Below, in pieces: positions 51,248 through 62,314 of a stretch of 64,000 nt of DNA. The stretch spans positions 140,437-204,436 of the forward strand of contig CACYHQ010000005.1 in the NCBI GenBank assembly GCA_902774245.1. The letters are read 5' to 3'. Numbering within the stretch: the first letter of the stretch is position 1; each line of letters opens with the position of its first letter. This stretch comes from an uncultured bacterium (GTDB lineage: Bacteria; Verrucomicrobiota; Lentisphaeria; Victivallales; UBA1829). The notes below the pieces were generated by a model. The model saw only the letters and a list, made by a program, of their open reading frames with translations. It had not been told where the DNA came from and ran no database searches. The position numbers and the translations under genes are program-made.

Positions 51248-52756
51248 GTGAAACTCATTGTCGACGCGACCAATCTCCAGGGGCGGATCAGCCGCCATGT
51301 CTACGGCCAGTTCTCCGAACACCTCGGTCACTGCATCTACGACGGCCTGTACGTCGGGGAAAAATCAAAAATCCCGAACATCGACGGCGTGCGCAAGGAC
51401 GTGATTGAAGTCCTCCGCCGGATCCGGGTCCCGAACCTCCGCTGGCCCGGCGGCTGCTTTGCCGACTGCTACCACTGGCGCGACGGCATCGGGCCGCGTT
51501 CCAAGCGCCCGTGCATCGTGAACGACACATGGGGCGGCGTCACCGAGGACAACTCCTTCGGCACGCATGAATTCCTCCGTTTCTGCGAGCTCATCGGCGC
51601 GGAACCGTACATCAACGGCAACGTCAGCAGCGGCACCGTGCAGGAGATGTCTCAGTGGATCGAGTACCTGAACGCCAAGGTGCAGGGACCGATGACCGAA
51701 CTCCGCAAAAAGAACGGCCGCAAGGAGCCGTGGGGCGTCAAATTCTGGGGCTTCGGCAACGAACCCTGGGGCGACGGCCACATGCGTCCGGAATACTACG
51801 CCGACCAGTTCCGCCGTTACACGACCTATGCACGCGACTATGGCGACACCAAGCTCGTCCGCATCGCGGCGGGCGCCAACGGCGGCGATCTGAACTGGAC
51901 CGAAGTTCTGATGCAGAGCGCGGGCCAGTGGCTCGACGCCGTCACGCTGCATTACTACACCGTGCCCGGCGTGTGGGAGCACAAGGGCTCCGCGACCAAG
52001 TTCGATGTGCCGGAATACTACACCACGCTCGAAAAATCCAGCCACATCGAGAACATCATCAAGGCGCAGTCCGTCATCATGGACAAGTACGATCCGGAAG
52101 GCCGCGTCGGTCTCTTCGTCGACGAATGGGGCACCTGGTTCGACGTCGAAGAAGGCACCAACCCCGGATTCCTCCACCAGCAGAACACCATGCGCGACGC
52201 CATGGTCGCCGCGATCTCCCTGAACATCTTCCACCGGAACAACCGCCGCGTCCGTATGGCGAACATCGCCCAGCTCGTGAATGTGCTTCAGGCTATGATC
52301 CTGACCGAAGGCGAAAAGATGATCGTCACCCCGACCTGCCACGTCTTCGACCTCTACAAGGTCCACCAGGACGCGGACCGCGTCGAGACCTTCGCGCAGT
52401 CCGCCCCGATCGACGGCTGCAAACTCCAGGCGATCACGCATACCGCGTCCGTCAAGGACGGCGTCCTTTACGTCAGCGCCGCCAACATCCATGCGGACAA
52501 GGCGCTTCCGGTCGAACTGGATGTCTGGGGCTTCGACGCCGCTTCCGTCTCCGGCGAGATCCTCGGCGACGGCGACATCCACGCGCTCAACACATTCAAG
52601 AAGCCGAACGCGGTCAGGATCCGCAAGCTCGACCTCGCCGTCAAGAACGGCAAGATCCTCTTCGAGCTCCCCCCCTGCTCCGTCGCGACCATCACGCTCA
52701 AGCCAGCCGCGAAAATGGCCCCTACGAAAAAAGCCGCGAAGAAGGCTTCCAAATAA
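51248..52756 (+). CDS. abfA: GH51 alpha-L-arabinofuranosidase
   Basis: A 502-residue cytoplasmic enzyme (no signal peptide) that removes arabinofuranosyl groups from imported arabino-oligosaccharides. The start is a GTG at 51248, 7 bases after AAAGGA; an ATG at 51182 lies inside the promoter. The GH51 barrel shows GRISRHVYGQFSEHLG, LRWPGGCFADCYHW, acid/base E172 in GFGNEPWG and nucleophile E293 in VDEWGTWF; the C-terminal beta-sandwich follows. The last residues (PTKKAAKKASK) are a lysine-rich extension not usual in the family. Confidence 0.94.
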   Translation: MKLIVDATNLQGRISRHVYGQFSEHLGHCIYDGLYVGEKSKIPNIDGVRKDVIEVLRRIRVPNLRWPGGCFADCYHWRDGIGPRSKRPCIVNDTWGGVTEDNSFGTHEFLRFCELIGAEPYINGNVSSGTVQEMSQWIEYLNAKVQGPMTELRKKNGRKEPWGVKFWGFGNEPWGDGHMRPEYYADQFRRYTTYARDYGDTKLVRIAAGANGGDLNWTEVLMQSAGQWLDAVTLHYYTVPGVWEHKGSATKFDVPEYYTTLEKSSHIENIIKAQSVIMDKYDPEGRVGLFVDEWGTWFDVEEGTNPGFLHQQNTMRDAMVAAISLNIFHRNNRRVRMANIAQLVNVLQAMILTEGEKMIVTPTCHVFDLYKVHQDADRVETFAQSAPIDGCKLQAITHTASVKDGVLYVSAANIHADKALPVELDVWGFDAASVSGEILGDGDIHALNTFKKPNAVRIRKLDLAVKNGKILFELPPCSVATITLKPAAKMAPTKKAAKKASK

Positions 52757-52793
52757 TCACAACAAACCATAACACGCGAACCCCGGCACAGGC

Positions 52794-53351
52794 ATGATGA
52801 AAGAATCAAATCTCTTCTCTCAAAATCGCTTCGGAATCCGCAGGAGGCTTCCTGTCTCCCGCGGCCGGAGGTTCGCATTCGTCCTCTTCCTCGTCATTGC
52901 CTCCTGCGCGCTTTTCGCAGCGTGTTCCCCGGTCGACGATGCGGGGACCATTCCGCGTTCCCATGTGCGCGCACCACGCGCGGCGTACCGCCTCACGGTC
53001 AACAACGCCATGCTCTTCGAAGTCGGAGAAAACCCGCTGGAAAAGAAATCGGTCAACATCCCCGTGGGCGAATATGTCTTCGAGGGAGAGGATGACGTTT
53101 TCCTGTATTTCCGTTCGCCGGCAGAAATGGAATACCGCGTCTACCACAAGGAAGGCTACGCGGAGGGCGCGTTCCAGATGGGAGGACTGGCGATAGCCCG
53201 CAAAGGTCAATGGGACAAGGTCGAATACCCCGTCTGTACCTATATCGACGGAGAAGACCAGCATCAGAAACGCCTCACGTGTCCGCTGGAAATATCGTTC
53301 CTCATGCAGAAACGCGGCACGGACTGGGACAGCGATTTCGACAAGGAATAA
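52794..53351 (+). CDS. Small lipoprotein of unknown function
   Basis: A 185-residue lipoprotein; after a basic start the signal peptide ends in the lipobox LFAACS. The mature part is beta-rich, with no motif I recognise (TVNNAMLFEVGENPLEKKSVNIPVGEY is the best-ordered stretch, listed here only as its first part TVNNAMLFEV). It starts 38 bases after the GH51 gene, possibly in the same transcript. Two adjacent ATG codons make the exact start uncertain by one residue. Confidence 0.6.
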   Translation: MMKESNLFSQNRFGIRRRLPVSRGRRFAFVLFLVIASCALFAACSPVDDAGTIPRSHVRAPRAAYRLTVNNAMLFEVGENPLEKKSVNIPVGEYVFEGEDDVFLYFRSPAEMEYRVYHKEGYAEGAFQMGGLAIARKGQWDKVEYPVCTYIDGEDQHQKRLTCPLEISFLMQKRGTDWDSDFDKE

Positions 53352-53389
53352 GCCTTCTCCCCTCCCCCGAAACAAAAGCAAAAAAATGG

Positions 53390-53460
53390 AGCGGGCGACC
53401 GGAATCGAACCGGCGTAGCCAGCTTGGGAAGCTGGAGCATAACCATTTTGCTACGCCCGC
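53390..53460 (-). tRNA. tRNA-Gly (anticodon CCC)
   Basis: A full cloverleaf on the minus strand. Acceptor stem GCGGGCG pairs with CGCCCGC, the D arm is GCA/TGC, the anticodon stem CCAGC/GCTGG encloses TTCCCAA (anticodon CCC), and the T arm holds GCCGGTTCGATTCCGGT. The CCA end is not encoded. A T-rich run (CCATTTTTTTGC) follows and may end transcription. Confidence 0.95.
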
Positions 53461-53478
53461 AAAAAAGTCGTATGTAAT

Positions 53479-53506
53479 AACATACCTCCGAAAGCCGAAT
53501 TTTCAA
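53479..53506 (-). promoter_or_regulatory. Promoter of tRNA-Gly
   Basis: On the minus strand TTGAAA (53501-53506) and TATGTT (53479-53484) are separated by 16 bases, 18 bases upstream of the tRNA. Confidence 0.65.
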
Positions 53507-53656
53507 GCGCGGAACCGCTCATTTTGTCAAAAAAGTTGAACGAATCGACCTCGCTGCAACTTGCCTCTTTTGCAAATTTCTCATTTCCAAACATAGCGTC
53601 AAATCGCCTGCAAAGGCCGTTTCCGGCGATTTTCATCTTTTTTTCTAAAAAATTCT

Positions 53657-53677
53657 CGCACACGCGCACACGCGCGC
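53657..53677. other. Alternating purine-pyrimidine (Z-DNA-prone) tract at the gyrA promoter
   Basis: A 21-base run of strictly alternating C with G or A ends at the base before the gyrA -35 box. Such tracts can flip to Z-DNA under negative supercoiling. The rest of the region between tRNA-Gly and gyrA is AT-rich without other features. Confidence 0.85.
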
Positions 53678-53706
53678 TTGAAAACAGCGCCTTTCCGTGA
53701 TATATT
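53678..53706 (+). promoter_or_regulatory. Promoter of gyrA
   Basis: TTGAAA (53678-53683) and TATATT (53701-53706) are separated by 17 bases. From one base before the -35 box through the -10 box it matches the GH43 promoter (59351-59380, minus strand) at 29 of 30 positions. Confidence 0.8.
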
Positions 53707-53755
53707 ATATTAATAAAATCATCAAACCCCACCTTTTCTCTGAAAGGCAAACAGC

Positions 53756-56615
<2,860 letters not shown>

Positions 56616-56629
<14 letters not shown>

Positions 56630-57473
56630 CCGTTTCTTCGAATCAATCAAAAACACAGCGCGGTCGGGCAATCTCGCCCGGCCGCGTCTTTTCGGCATCC
56701 TGAACCTCACGCCGGACTCCTTCAGCGACGGCGGCGCGCACACGGCATCGCCGGAATCCTCCCTGGAATTCGCTGCACAGCTGGTCGCCGACGGCGCGGA
56801 CGCGCTTGACCTGGGAGCGGAGTCGACCCGTCCGGGCTCGGGGGCGGTCCCGGCTAACGAGGAAATCCGCCGTCTGCTCCCTGCCCTGAAGCTGATCCGC
56901 GCGCGTTTCCCGGATTTGTTCCTCAGCGTCGACACGCGCAAGGCAGACGTCGCCGACGCCGCGCTTGCCGCCGGAGCTGACTGCGTCAACGACGTCAGCG
57001 GGCTTCAGTTCGATCCGCACATGCCGGGCGTCGTCGCGGCGCATCATGCCGCGCTCATCATCATGCACATGCGCGGCACGCCGGAGACCATGCAGACCCC
57101 GGGAAACCTCGTTTACGGCGACCTGATCGCAGACATCTCGGCGTTTCTGCTGGAAGCCGTGGAAAAAGCAGTCCGCGCGGGCGTCGATCCCGCCCGCATC
57201 ATGCTCGATCCGGGCGTCGGATTCTCCAAGAACGACGAACAGAACATGGCGCTCATCCGCCGCGCCGCCGAATTCAGGAAGCTCGGCTTCCCGCTGTTCT
57301 ACGGCATCTCGCGCAAAGGTTTCATCGGGCGCATGTACGGCATCCCCTGCCCCGCCGACCGCGACGACGCCACGGCACAGCTCCAGCTCGACCTCTGCCG
57401 CGCCGGTGTCGAGGCTTTAAGAGTCCACAATATCGCCGTCACCCTCCGTGCGATCACCGCCGCCGGCTTCTGA
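56616..57473 (+). CDS. folP: Dihydropteroate synthase
   Basis: A 285-residue folate-synthesis enzyme that joins p-aminobenzoate to the pterin pyrophosphate and is the sulfonamide target. The ATG at 56616 overlaps the last 14 bases of gyrA; the conserved LFGILNLTPDSFSDGG follows, then GADALDLGAESTRPG, LSVDTRKADVADAALAAGADCVNDVSG, IMLDPGVGFSKN and YGISRKGFIGR. Length is normal. Overlap with gyrA implies translational coupling. Confidence 0.96.
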
Positions 57474-57491
57474 GTAATTCAAGTTCTCTAT

Positions 57492-57565
57492 GTGCCGTCG
57501 CGCAGCACGGCACTGCCTACGTGGAGGGCTTGCCCTCCCGCCCCAGGGCAGTGATTCTTTTGCTT
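57492..57565 (+). terminator. Nested hairpins between convergent folP and GH43 genes
   Basis: GTGCCGT pairs with ACGGCAC (57492-57513). A second structure has CACTGCC (57511-57517) pairing with GGGCAGTG (57546-57553) around a perfect GGAGGGC-TT-GCCCTCC hairpin (57523-57538), followed by ATTCTTTTGC. It probably ends folP transcription. Confidence 0.65.
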
Positions 57566-57570
57566 CTTTC

Positions 57571-59304
57571 CTATTCCTCGTCTTCGGATTCGATCTCTTC
57601 TTCGTTCTTCTTTCTGTTGTCTACCACATCTTCAGGAAGCTTCGAGCCATCCACGGGATAATAGTCGAACCAGTCGAAATCGGCGCGGCCGCCCGGCTCT
57701 CCGGCGGTCTGCGCGTAGAGCGCCAGATAGACGCCGGTAAACCCGCCCGCCGTCTCGCTGCTGAGGAACGTGGTATCGATGGTCCCGAGCGGGATATAGA
57801 TGTAATCATTGGTGCAATAGTAGAACTCGTAGGCATCCTTCGTACCGGATACAAGCAGATACACGACGGAAGAATCGAGCGGGATCACCTTTTCCGTGTG
57901 TTCCAGTCGGCTCAGCTTGTACTTCAGGACGAGGGAAAGCTTCCCGTCGCGTTTCCGCACCGCCAGGTCGTAATGGGAATCCTTGGACATGAAGACGGTC
58001 AAACCCGCCTCGTCGCCGTCCTTCAGACCGGAGGTGTCCAGCTTCGTCTTTGCCGAAAAGTCGATGTGCTGCTGGCGGCGTCCCAGCCACGTGGGGGAGT
58101 CGGATTCGCTGATCGTGACCTTGCACGGACGCAGACGCAGCCAGCCTTCGCGTTCGGGGAGCAGATAGCCCGCGGCGGAAACGGAATAATTCTCGTAGCG
58201 CGGAGCGCAGTTGAAATTCCATTCCAGCCCGAGTTTCGACGTGTCGAAGTCCGTGCGGACAAGTTTCTTCGCCACGGGTACCTGCGGCAGCGTCGGCACG
58301 TTCATCTCGAGCGAGATCGCGCCGTTGCCGTTCACGACCGGCCAGCCGTTTTCGTCCCATTTGACGGGCGCGAGCATCGTTTCGCGTCCGGTGACATGAT
58401 GGAATCCGCCGAGCACGCGGAACCCGAGGCAGACCATCCACCACGAGCCGTCGTGCGCCTGGATGAGGTCGGCGTGTCCGGTGCCCTGAATCGGGTTCTG
58501 ATAGCCCCGCGCCGGAGCGTGCGACAGGATCGGATTCGAGGGACATGCCTCGAACGGTCCGCGGAGGCCGCGGCTGCGCGCGATCGTCTCGCTGTGGCCG
58601 TACTCCGTGCCGCCCTCGGCGATCATCAGGTAATACCAGCCGTCCTTTTTGTACATGTGCGGCCCCTCGGCGCAGCGTCCCCCCGTGCCGCGCCAGATGA
58701 TCTCGCTCCGGCTGAGCAGACGCCCCGTCGCGAGGTCGATCTCCGCCAGATGGATCTCGCCAGCGCCCTGCGCCGACAGGAAATAGGTCCTGCCGTCGTC
58801 GTCGAAGAAGAGGTCGGGGTCGATACCGCCCTCGCGCACATAGATCGGGTCGGACCATTCGCCCGCCGGGTCCTTCGCCGTGACGTAGAAATTTCCCCCG
58901 CCGGACACGTTGGTCGTGACCATGTAGAACGTCCCCTCGTGGTAGCGGATCGTCGGCGCGTAGATGCCGTTCCACACGCCGATGTTCTGCAGCCGGGTCT
59001 GCGTCGGACGCGTGATGCAGTGTCCGATCTGCTCCCAGTGGATCAGGTCCCGGCTGTGATGCACCGGCACGGCGGGGAAATAGCAGAACGTGCTGTTCAC
59101 CATGTAGTAATCGTCGCCCACGCGGCACACGCTCGGATCGGGATAGAATCCCGGCAGGACGGGATTGCGGTAGCCGAACGTTTTCGGTTCTGTCTTCGTT
59201 TCAGGTTTCGCGGCTTGGGATTCCTGCGCGGTCGCGGGTGAAATAGCGGCAACGAGCGCACCGATCACTGCGCCGAGAGTAAGCATTTTGAAAAACGGTT
59301 TCAT
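57571..59304 (-). CDS. Secreted GH43 family glycoside hydrolase
   Basis: A 577-residue exported enzyme (signal peptide to about residue 26, ISPATAQ). The five-blade propeller of GH43 shows the catalytic acids: Asp in RNPVLPGFYPDPSV, Asp in GIDPDLFFDDDG and Glu in RCAEGPHMYKK. The C-terminal beta-sandwich (YLALYAQTAGEPGGRADFDWFDYY) is the type found in beta-xylosidase and arabinofuranosidase members. The C-terminus is very acidic. Xylan or arabinan side chains are the likely substrate. Its tail does not match the GH43 fragment in the chimera upstream, so that fragment came from another gene. Confidence 0.92.
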   Translation of the reverse strand: MKPFFKMLTLGAVIGALVAAISPATAQESQAAKPETKTEPKTFGYRNPVLPGFYPDPSVCRVGDDYYMVNSTFCYFPAVPVHHSRDLIHWEQIGHCITRPTQTRLQNIGVWNGIYAPTIRYHEGTFYMVTTNVSGGGNFYVTAKDPAGEWSDPIYVREGGIDPDLFFDDDGRTYFLSAQGAGEIHLAEIDLATGRLLSRSEIIWRGTGGRCAEGPHMYKKDGWYYLMIAEGGTEYGHSETIARSRGLRGPFEACPSNPILSHAPARGYQNPIQGTGHADLIQAHDGSWWMVCLGFRVLGGFHHVTGRETMLAPVKWDENGWPVVNGNGAISLEMNVPTLPQVPVAKKLVRTDFDTSKLGLEWNFNCAPRYENYSVSAAGYLLPEREGWLRLRPCKVTISESDSPTWLGRRQQHIDFSAKTKLDTSGLKDGDEAGLTVFMSKDSHYDLAVRKRDGKLSLVLKYKLSRLEHTEKVIPLDSSVVYLLVSGTKDAYEFYYCTNDYIYIPLGTIDTTFLSSETAGGFTGVYLALYAQTAGEPGGRADFDWFDYYPVDGSKLPEDVVDNRKKNEEEIESEDEE

Positions 59305-59350
59305 GGCATGCCTCTGGTTTCAGGTCTATATTGGTCTTTTATATGAGAAC

Positions 59351-59379
59351 AATATATCACGGAAATGCGCTGTTTTCAA
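59351..59379 (-). promoter_or_regulatory. Promoter of the GH43 gene
   Basis: On the minus strand TTGAAA (59374-59379) and TATATT (59351-59356) are separated by 17 bases. The whole element is almost identical to the gyrA promoter. Confidence 0.8.
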
Positions 59380-59395
59380 GCATGAACGCGGGGGT

Positions 59396-59815
59396 TCAGC
59401 GGTAGTGGAAGTAGTTGATGCTCACGAATCCCGCGTCCGCGTCGTCGTTGAACGTGTAGATACCGATACGGTCGCCGCGGTAGTTGCCCCACTCCAGCCG
59501 GTAGGGCCTGCCGAACGGCTTGAACGATTCGCCGTCGAGGCTGTAGGAATAGTGCGACTCGCCGTCCAGTCCCCAGGTCGAGCGGAACCAGATGAGCACC
59601 GGTTCCCGAATCGTCTTGACGATACCCTGCCCGGCTTCCTTTTGCCTGAAGGTCGGATGCAGATAATTGCCGGAGAAAGTCGAAGACGGCATTCCGATAG
59701 CCGACTTCAAAAGATCGGCGCTGCGCAATCCGTCTGTGCCGCCGAAATACTCGATCTGATAATCGTGGATTTCAATCACTTCCTCGAATGTCAGGAACAG
59801 TGGTTCCGCTTTCAC
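59396..59815 (-). pseudogene. Chimeric ORF: N-terminal part of a Doc toxin fused to a GH43 C-terminal fragment
   Basis: A 139-codon frame opened by GTG, overlapping the antitoxin stop (GTGA). Residues 1 to about 54 match the Doc/Fic toxin start (TFEEVIEIHDYQIEYFGGTDGLRSADLLKSAIGMP, shown here only by the pieces LTFEEVIEIHD and GGTDGLRSADLLKSAIGMP). Residues of about 67-139 instead match the C-terminal beta-sandwich of GH43 enzymes (HYSYSLDGESFKPFG, WGNYRGDRIGIYTFN). The Fic catalytic motif HPFxDGNKR is absent, so the toxin cannot act as an AMP or phosphate transferase. Confidence 0.8.
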
Positions 59816-60039
59816 TTTGCAAGTTCCTCAAAGGTTTTCGCGTAACGTTTTCCTGTCTTTTCCACGGCGTTCCGGAATCTATTGTGCCGGACCGCATCCT
59901 GAATCGGAGTAAGGATCAGGGACTTTCCGTCCGTGATCACTTCAAACGCCGAATCCGCGGTCGCGCCGAGCAGACTCAGGATCGGTTTTTCGATGACAAG
60001 AGCAGAGCTGTTGCCGTGTTTGACCAGAGTTTTTATCAT
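59812..60039 (-). CDS. AbrB/MazE-type antitoxin
   Basis: A 75-residue small DNA-binding antitoxin starting at ATG 60039 after GGAGG; a longer frame to 60063 lacks a ribosome site. The N-terminal swapped-hairpin motif is clear: IKTLVKHGNSSALVIEKPILSLLG. The C-terminal helix (RFRNAVEKTGKRYAKTFEELAK) should bind the toxin. AbrB-type antitoxins are often paired with Doc toxins, as here, but the toxin gene is broken. Such antitoxins normally repress their own promoter. Confidence 0.88.
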   Translation of the reverse strand: MIKTLVKHGNSSALVIEKPILSLLGATADSAFEVITDGKSLILTPIQDAVRHNRFRNAVEKTGKRYAKTFEELAK

Positions 60040-60073
60040 GAAACGCCTCCATTGGTTATACATCGTATCAACT

Positions 60074-60102
60074 AAAATACTCCGTCAAAATCAAAAAGTC
60101 AA
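60074..60102 (-). promoter_or_regulatory. Promoter of the toxin-antitoxin remnant
   Basis: On the minus strand TTGACT (60097-60102) and TATTTT (60074-60079) are separated by 17 bases, about 35 bases before the antitoxin start. Confidence 0.65.
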
Positions 60103-60177
60103 GTGGTATTTATGTTTTATGAGATGAAAACATGTCAGGGAACATCACACCTTCATCATCTGTCCGCCGTTCACAGT

Positions 60178-60206
60178 TTGACAAAGGGTCGTTTTCATGC
60201 TATTTT
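60178..60206 (+). promoter_or_regulatory. Promoter of the AGCS symporter
   Basis: TTGACA (60178-60183) and TATTTT (60201-60206) are separated by 17 bases, about 45 bases before the start codon. Confidence 0.65.
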
Positions 60207-60250
60207 ATAGTTTGCGTTTATGCATTCACTTTTGAGAAGGGTTTTCTATC

Positions 60251-61669
60251 ATGGAACAGATTGCCGAATGGATCAGCCAGCTTGATTCCTTTCTCTGGGG
60301 GCCGCCCCTGCTGATTCTGCTGGTCGGTTGCCACATCTTTCTGACGTTTTACCTGAAATTTATTCAGCGGTACGTCTTTCTCGGGATCAGGCTGAGCATC
60401 CGGAACGACTCCGCCGCGGACGGCGACATCTCGCAGTTCGGCGCGCTGTCGATCGCGCTCGCCGCGACCATCGGCACGGGCAACATCATCGGCGTCGGGA
60501 CGGCCATCGTGTGCGGAGGTCCGGGCGCTGTCTTCTGGTGCTGGCTCTGCGGCGTCTTCGGCATCGCCACCAAGTACGCGGAGGCCCTGCTCTCGATCAA
60601 ATACCGCATCGTCGACACGGACGGCACGATCCGGGGCGGCCCGATGTACGCGATCGAACGCGGCATGAAATGCAAATGGCTTGCCATCGTCTTTTCCGTT
60701 TTCACGCTTCTGGCGTGCAGCGGCATCGGGAGCATGACACAGAGCAACGCCGTTGCGGAGACCCTTCAGAAGACCTTCTCCGCGCCGATGTGGGCGACTG
60801 GCGCGGCCGAGGCACTGCTGTTCCTGCTCGTCGTGGTCGGCGGCCTCAAATTCATCTCGCGGGTCTGCGGCGCGCTGGTGCCTGCCATGGCGGCCCTGTA
60901 CGTGCTCGGATGCATCGTCATCCTCGGCTGCAACGCCTCCATGGTCCTGCCCGCGCTCCGTCTGATCGTGACCGAGGCGTTCAGCATGAAGTCCGTCGGG
61001 GGCGGAGTCCTCGGCGTCGCCATGATGACCGCGATCCGCTACGGCGTGGCGCGCGGACTCTTCTCCAACGAATCCGGCCTGGGCTCCGCGCCGCTCGTCG
61101 CCGCCAGCGCGAAGACCGCGAATCCCGTCCGGCAGGCGCTGATTTCGTCCACCGGGACGTTCTGGGATACGGTCTGCATCTGCGCGCTGACGGGCGTCTG
61201 TCTGGTCTCCTCCGCGCTGAAACTGAACCCGAATCCCGATTTCTCCCAGCTCACGGCGTCGGAGCTCGCATTCAACGCCTTCGACCGGATCCCGTACGCG
61301 GGCAAATACATCCTCGCCGTCTGCCTCTCCATTTTCGCCTACACCACGATCCTCGGCTGGTTCTGTTACGGACGCCAGGCGATCCATTACCTCGGCGGCA
61401 AGCTCATGTTCCAGGTCTTCCGCGCGGCGTATATCCCGCTGGTCTTCCTCGGCGCGGTCATCACGCTCAAGACCGTCTGGAACATCTCGGACATTGCGAA
61501 CGGCCTCATGGTGATCCCGAACGTGATCTGCCTGCTGTGGCTCTGCCGCGTCGTGAAATCCGAGACGGCGAAGTATCTCTGGACGGGTAGGATCGACGAG
61601 CCCGATCCCGAGTGCGTCCGGGTCAATCGGGAGGGCAAAGCCATTGACCCAGACCAGATGGACGCCTGA
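60251..61669 (+). CDS. Sodium:alanine (AGCS) symporter
   Basis: A 472-residue inner-membrane transporter with about ten helices that imports alanine or glycine with Na+ (AlsT/DagA type). Family blocks are clear: SQFGALSIALAATIGTGNIIGVGTAIVCGGPGAVFW (cited by FGALSIALAATIGTGNIIGV), WCWLCGVFGIATKYAEALLSIKYR, GGPMYAIERGM, ARGLFSNESGLGSAPLVAASAKT, and YTTILGWFCYGRQAIHYL. Length is normal. A small hydrolase gene follows by 35 bases. Confidence 0.95.
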   Translation: MEQIAEWISQLDSFLWGPPLLILLVGCHIFLTFYLKFIQRYVFLGIRLSIRNDSAADGDISQFGALSIALAATIGTGNIIGVGTAIVCGGPGAVFWCWLCGVFGIATKYAEALLSIKYRIVDTDGTIRGGPMYAIERGMKCKWLAIVFSVFTLLACSGIGSMTQSNAVAETLQKTFSAPMWATGAAEALLFLLVVVGGLKFISRVCGALVPAMAALYVLGCIVILGCNASMVLPALRLIVTEAFSMKSVGGGVLGVAMMTAIRYGVARGLFSNESGLGSAPLVAASAKTANPVRQALISSTGTFWDTVCICALTGVCLVSSALKLNPNPDFSQLTASELAFNAFDRIPYAGKYILAVCLSIFAYTTILGWFCYGRQAIHYLGGKLMFQVFRAAYIPLVFLGAVITLKTVWNISDIANGLMVIPNVICLLWLCRVVKSETAKYLWTGRIDEPDPECVRVNREGKAIDPDQMDA

Positions 61670-61704
61670 AGGGGAAAACGGTTCGGGAAACGACGGGAAA
61701 CAGG

Positions 61705-62304
61705 ATGAAACACCTGGTCGTTTATGCTCACGGAAAAGGGGGCAGCGCCGAAGAGGCGGACCACTATGTGCCGCTATTCCCCGGATGCGAGGTCGCCGGG
61801 TTCGACTACCGGGCACAGACGCCCTGGGAGGCGCGCGACGAGTTCCCGCGTTTCTTTGAATCGTTGCGTTCAAGCCGCGATTCGCTGACACTGATCGCGA
61901 ACAGCATCGGCGCTTTCTTTTCCATGTCCGCGCTGAATTCAAAACACGTCGACCGTGCGCTGTTCATTTCGCCCGTCGTTGATATGGAGACCCTGATCCG
62001 GAACATGATGTCCTGGGCGAACGTCACGGAAGACGACCTCCGCGCCCGAAAAGAGATCAGGACTGACTTCGGCGAAACGCTCTCCTGGGACTGGCTTTGC
62101 GACGTGCGACAGAATCAGCTTCAATGGACCGTCCCCACCCGCATCCTGTACGGCGACCGCGACAACCTCACTTCGCCCGAAACGATGTCCGCATTCGCCG
62201 CCCGGATCAATGCTCCGCTCACGGTCATGCCCGGCGGCGAACACTGGTTCCACACCCCGGAACAAATGTGCTTCCTTGACAAGTGGGTCCGGGATTCGAT
62301 CTAA
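61705..62304 (+). CDS. Small alpha/beta-hydrolase
   Basis: A 199-residue alpha/beta-hydrolase-fold protein. The start fits RBS-like ACAGG; strand 1 and oxyanion region are VVYAHGKGGSAEEA, the nucleophile elbow is ANSIGAF (Ser in a G/A-x-S-x-G variant), and GGEHWFH gives the catalytic His. A GDRDNLTSPE motif gives the acid. This resembles YdeN/RBBP9-type or esterase-like enzymes. Substrate unknown. It converges with the ZIP gene, leaving 10 bases between. Confidence 0.85.
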   Translation: MKHLVVYAHGKGGSAEEADHYVPLFPGCEVAGFDYRAQTPWEARDEFPRFFESLRSSRDSLTLIANSIGAFFSMSALNSKHVDRALFISPVVDMETLIRNMMSWANVTEDDLRARKEIRTDFGETLSWDWLCDVRQNQLQWTVPTRILYGDRDNLTSPETMSAFAARINAPLTVMPGGEHWFHTPEQMCFLDKWVRDSI

Positions 62305-62314
62305 AGGCCACTGC

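Noticed and set aside
57492..57553. Integron attC-like site
   Set aside because: No integrase, no conserved R boxes and no cassette array nearby; a convergent-gene terminator explains the stems.
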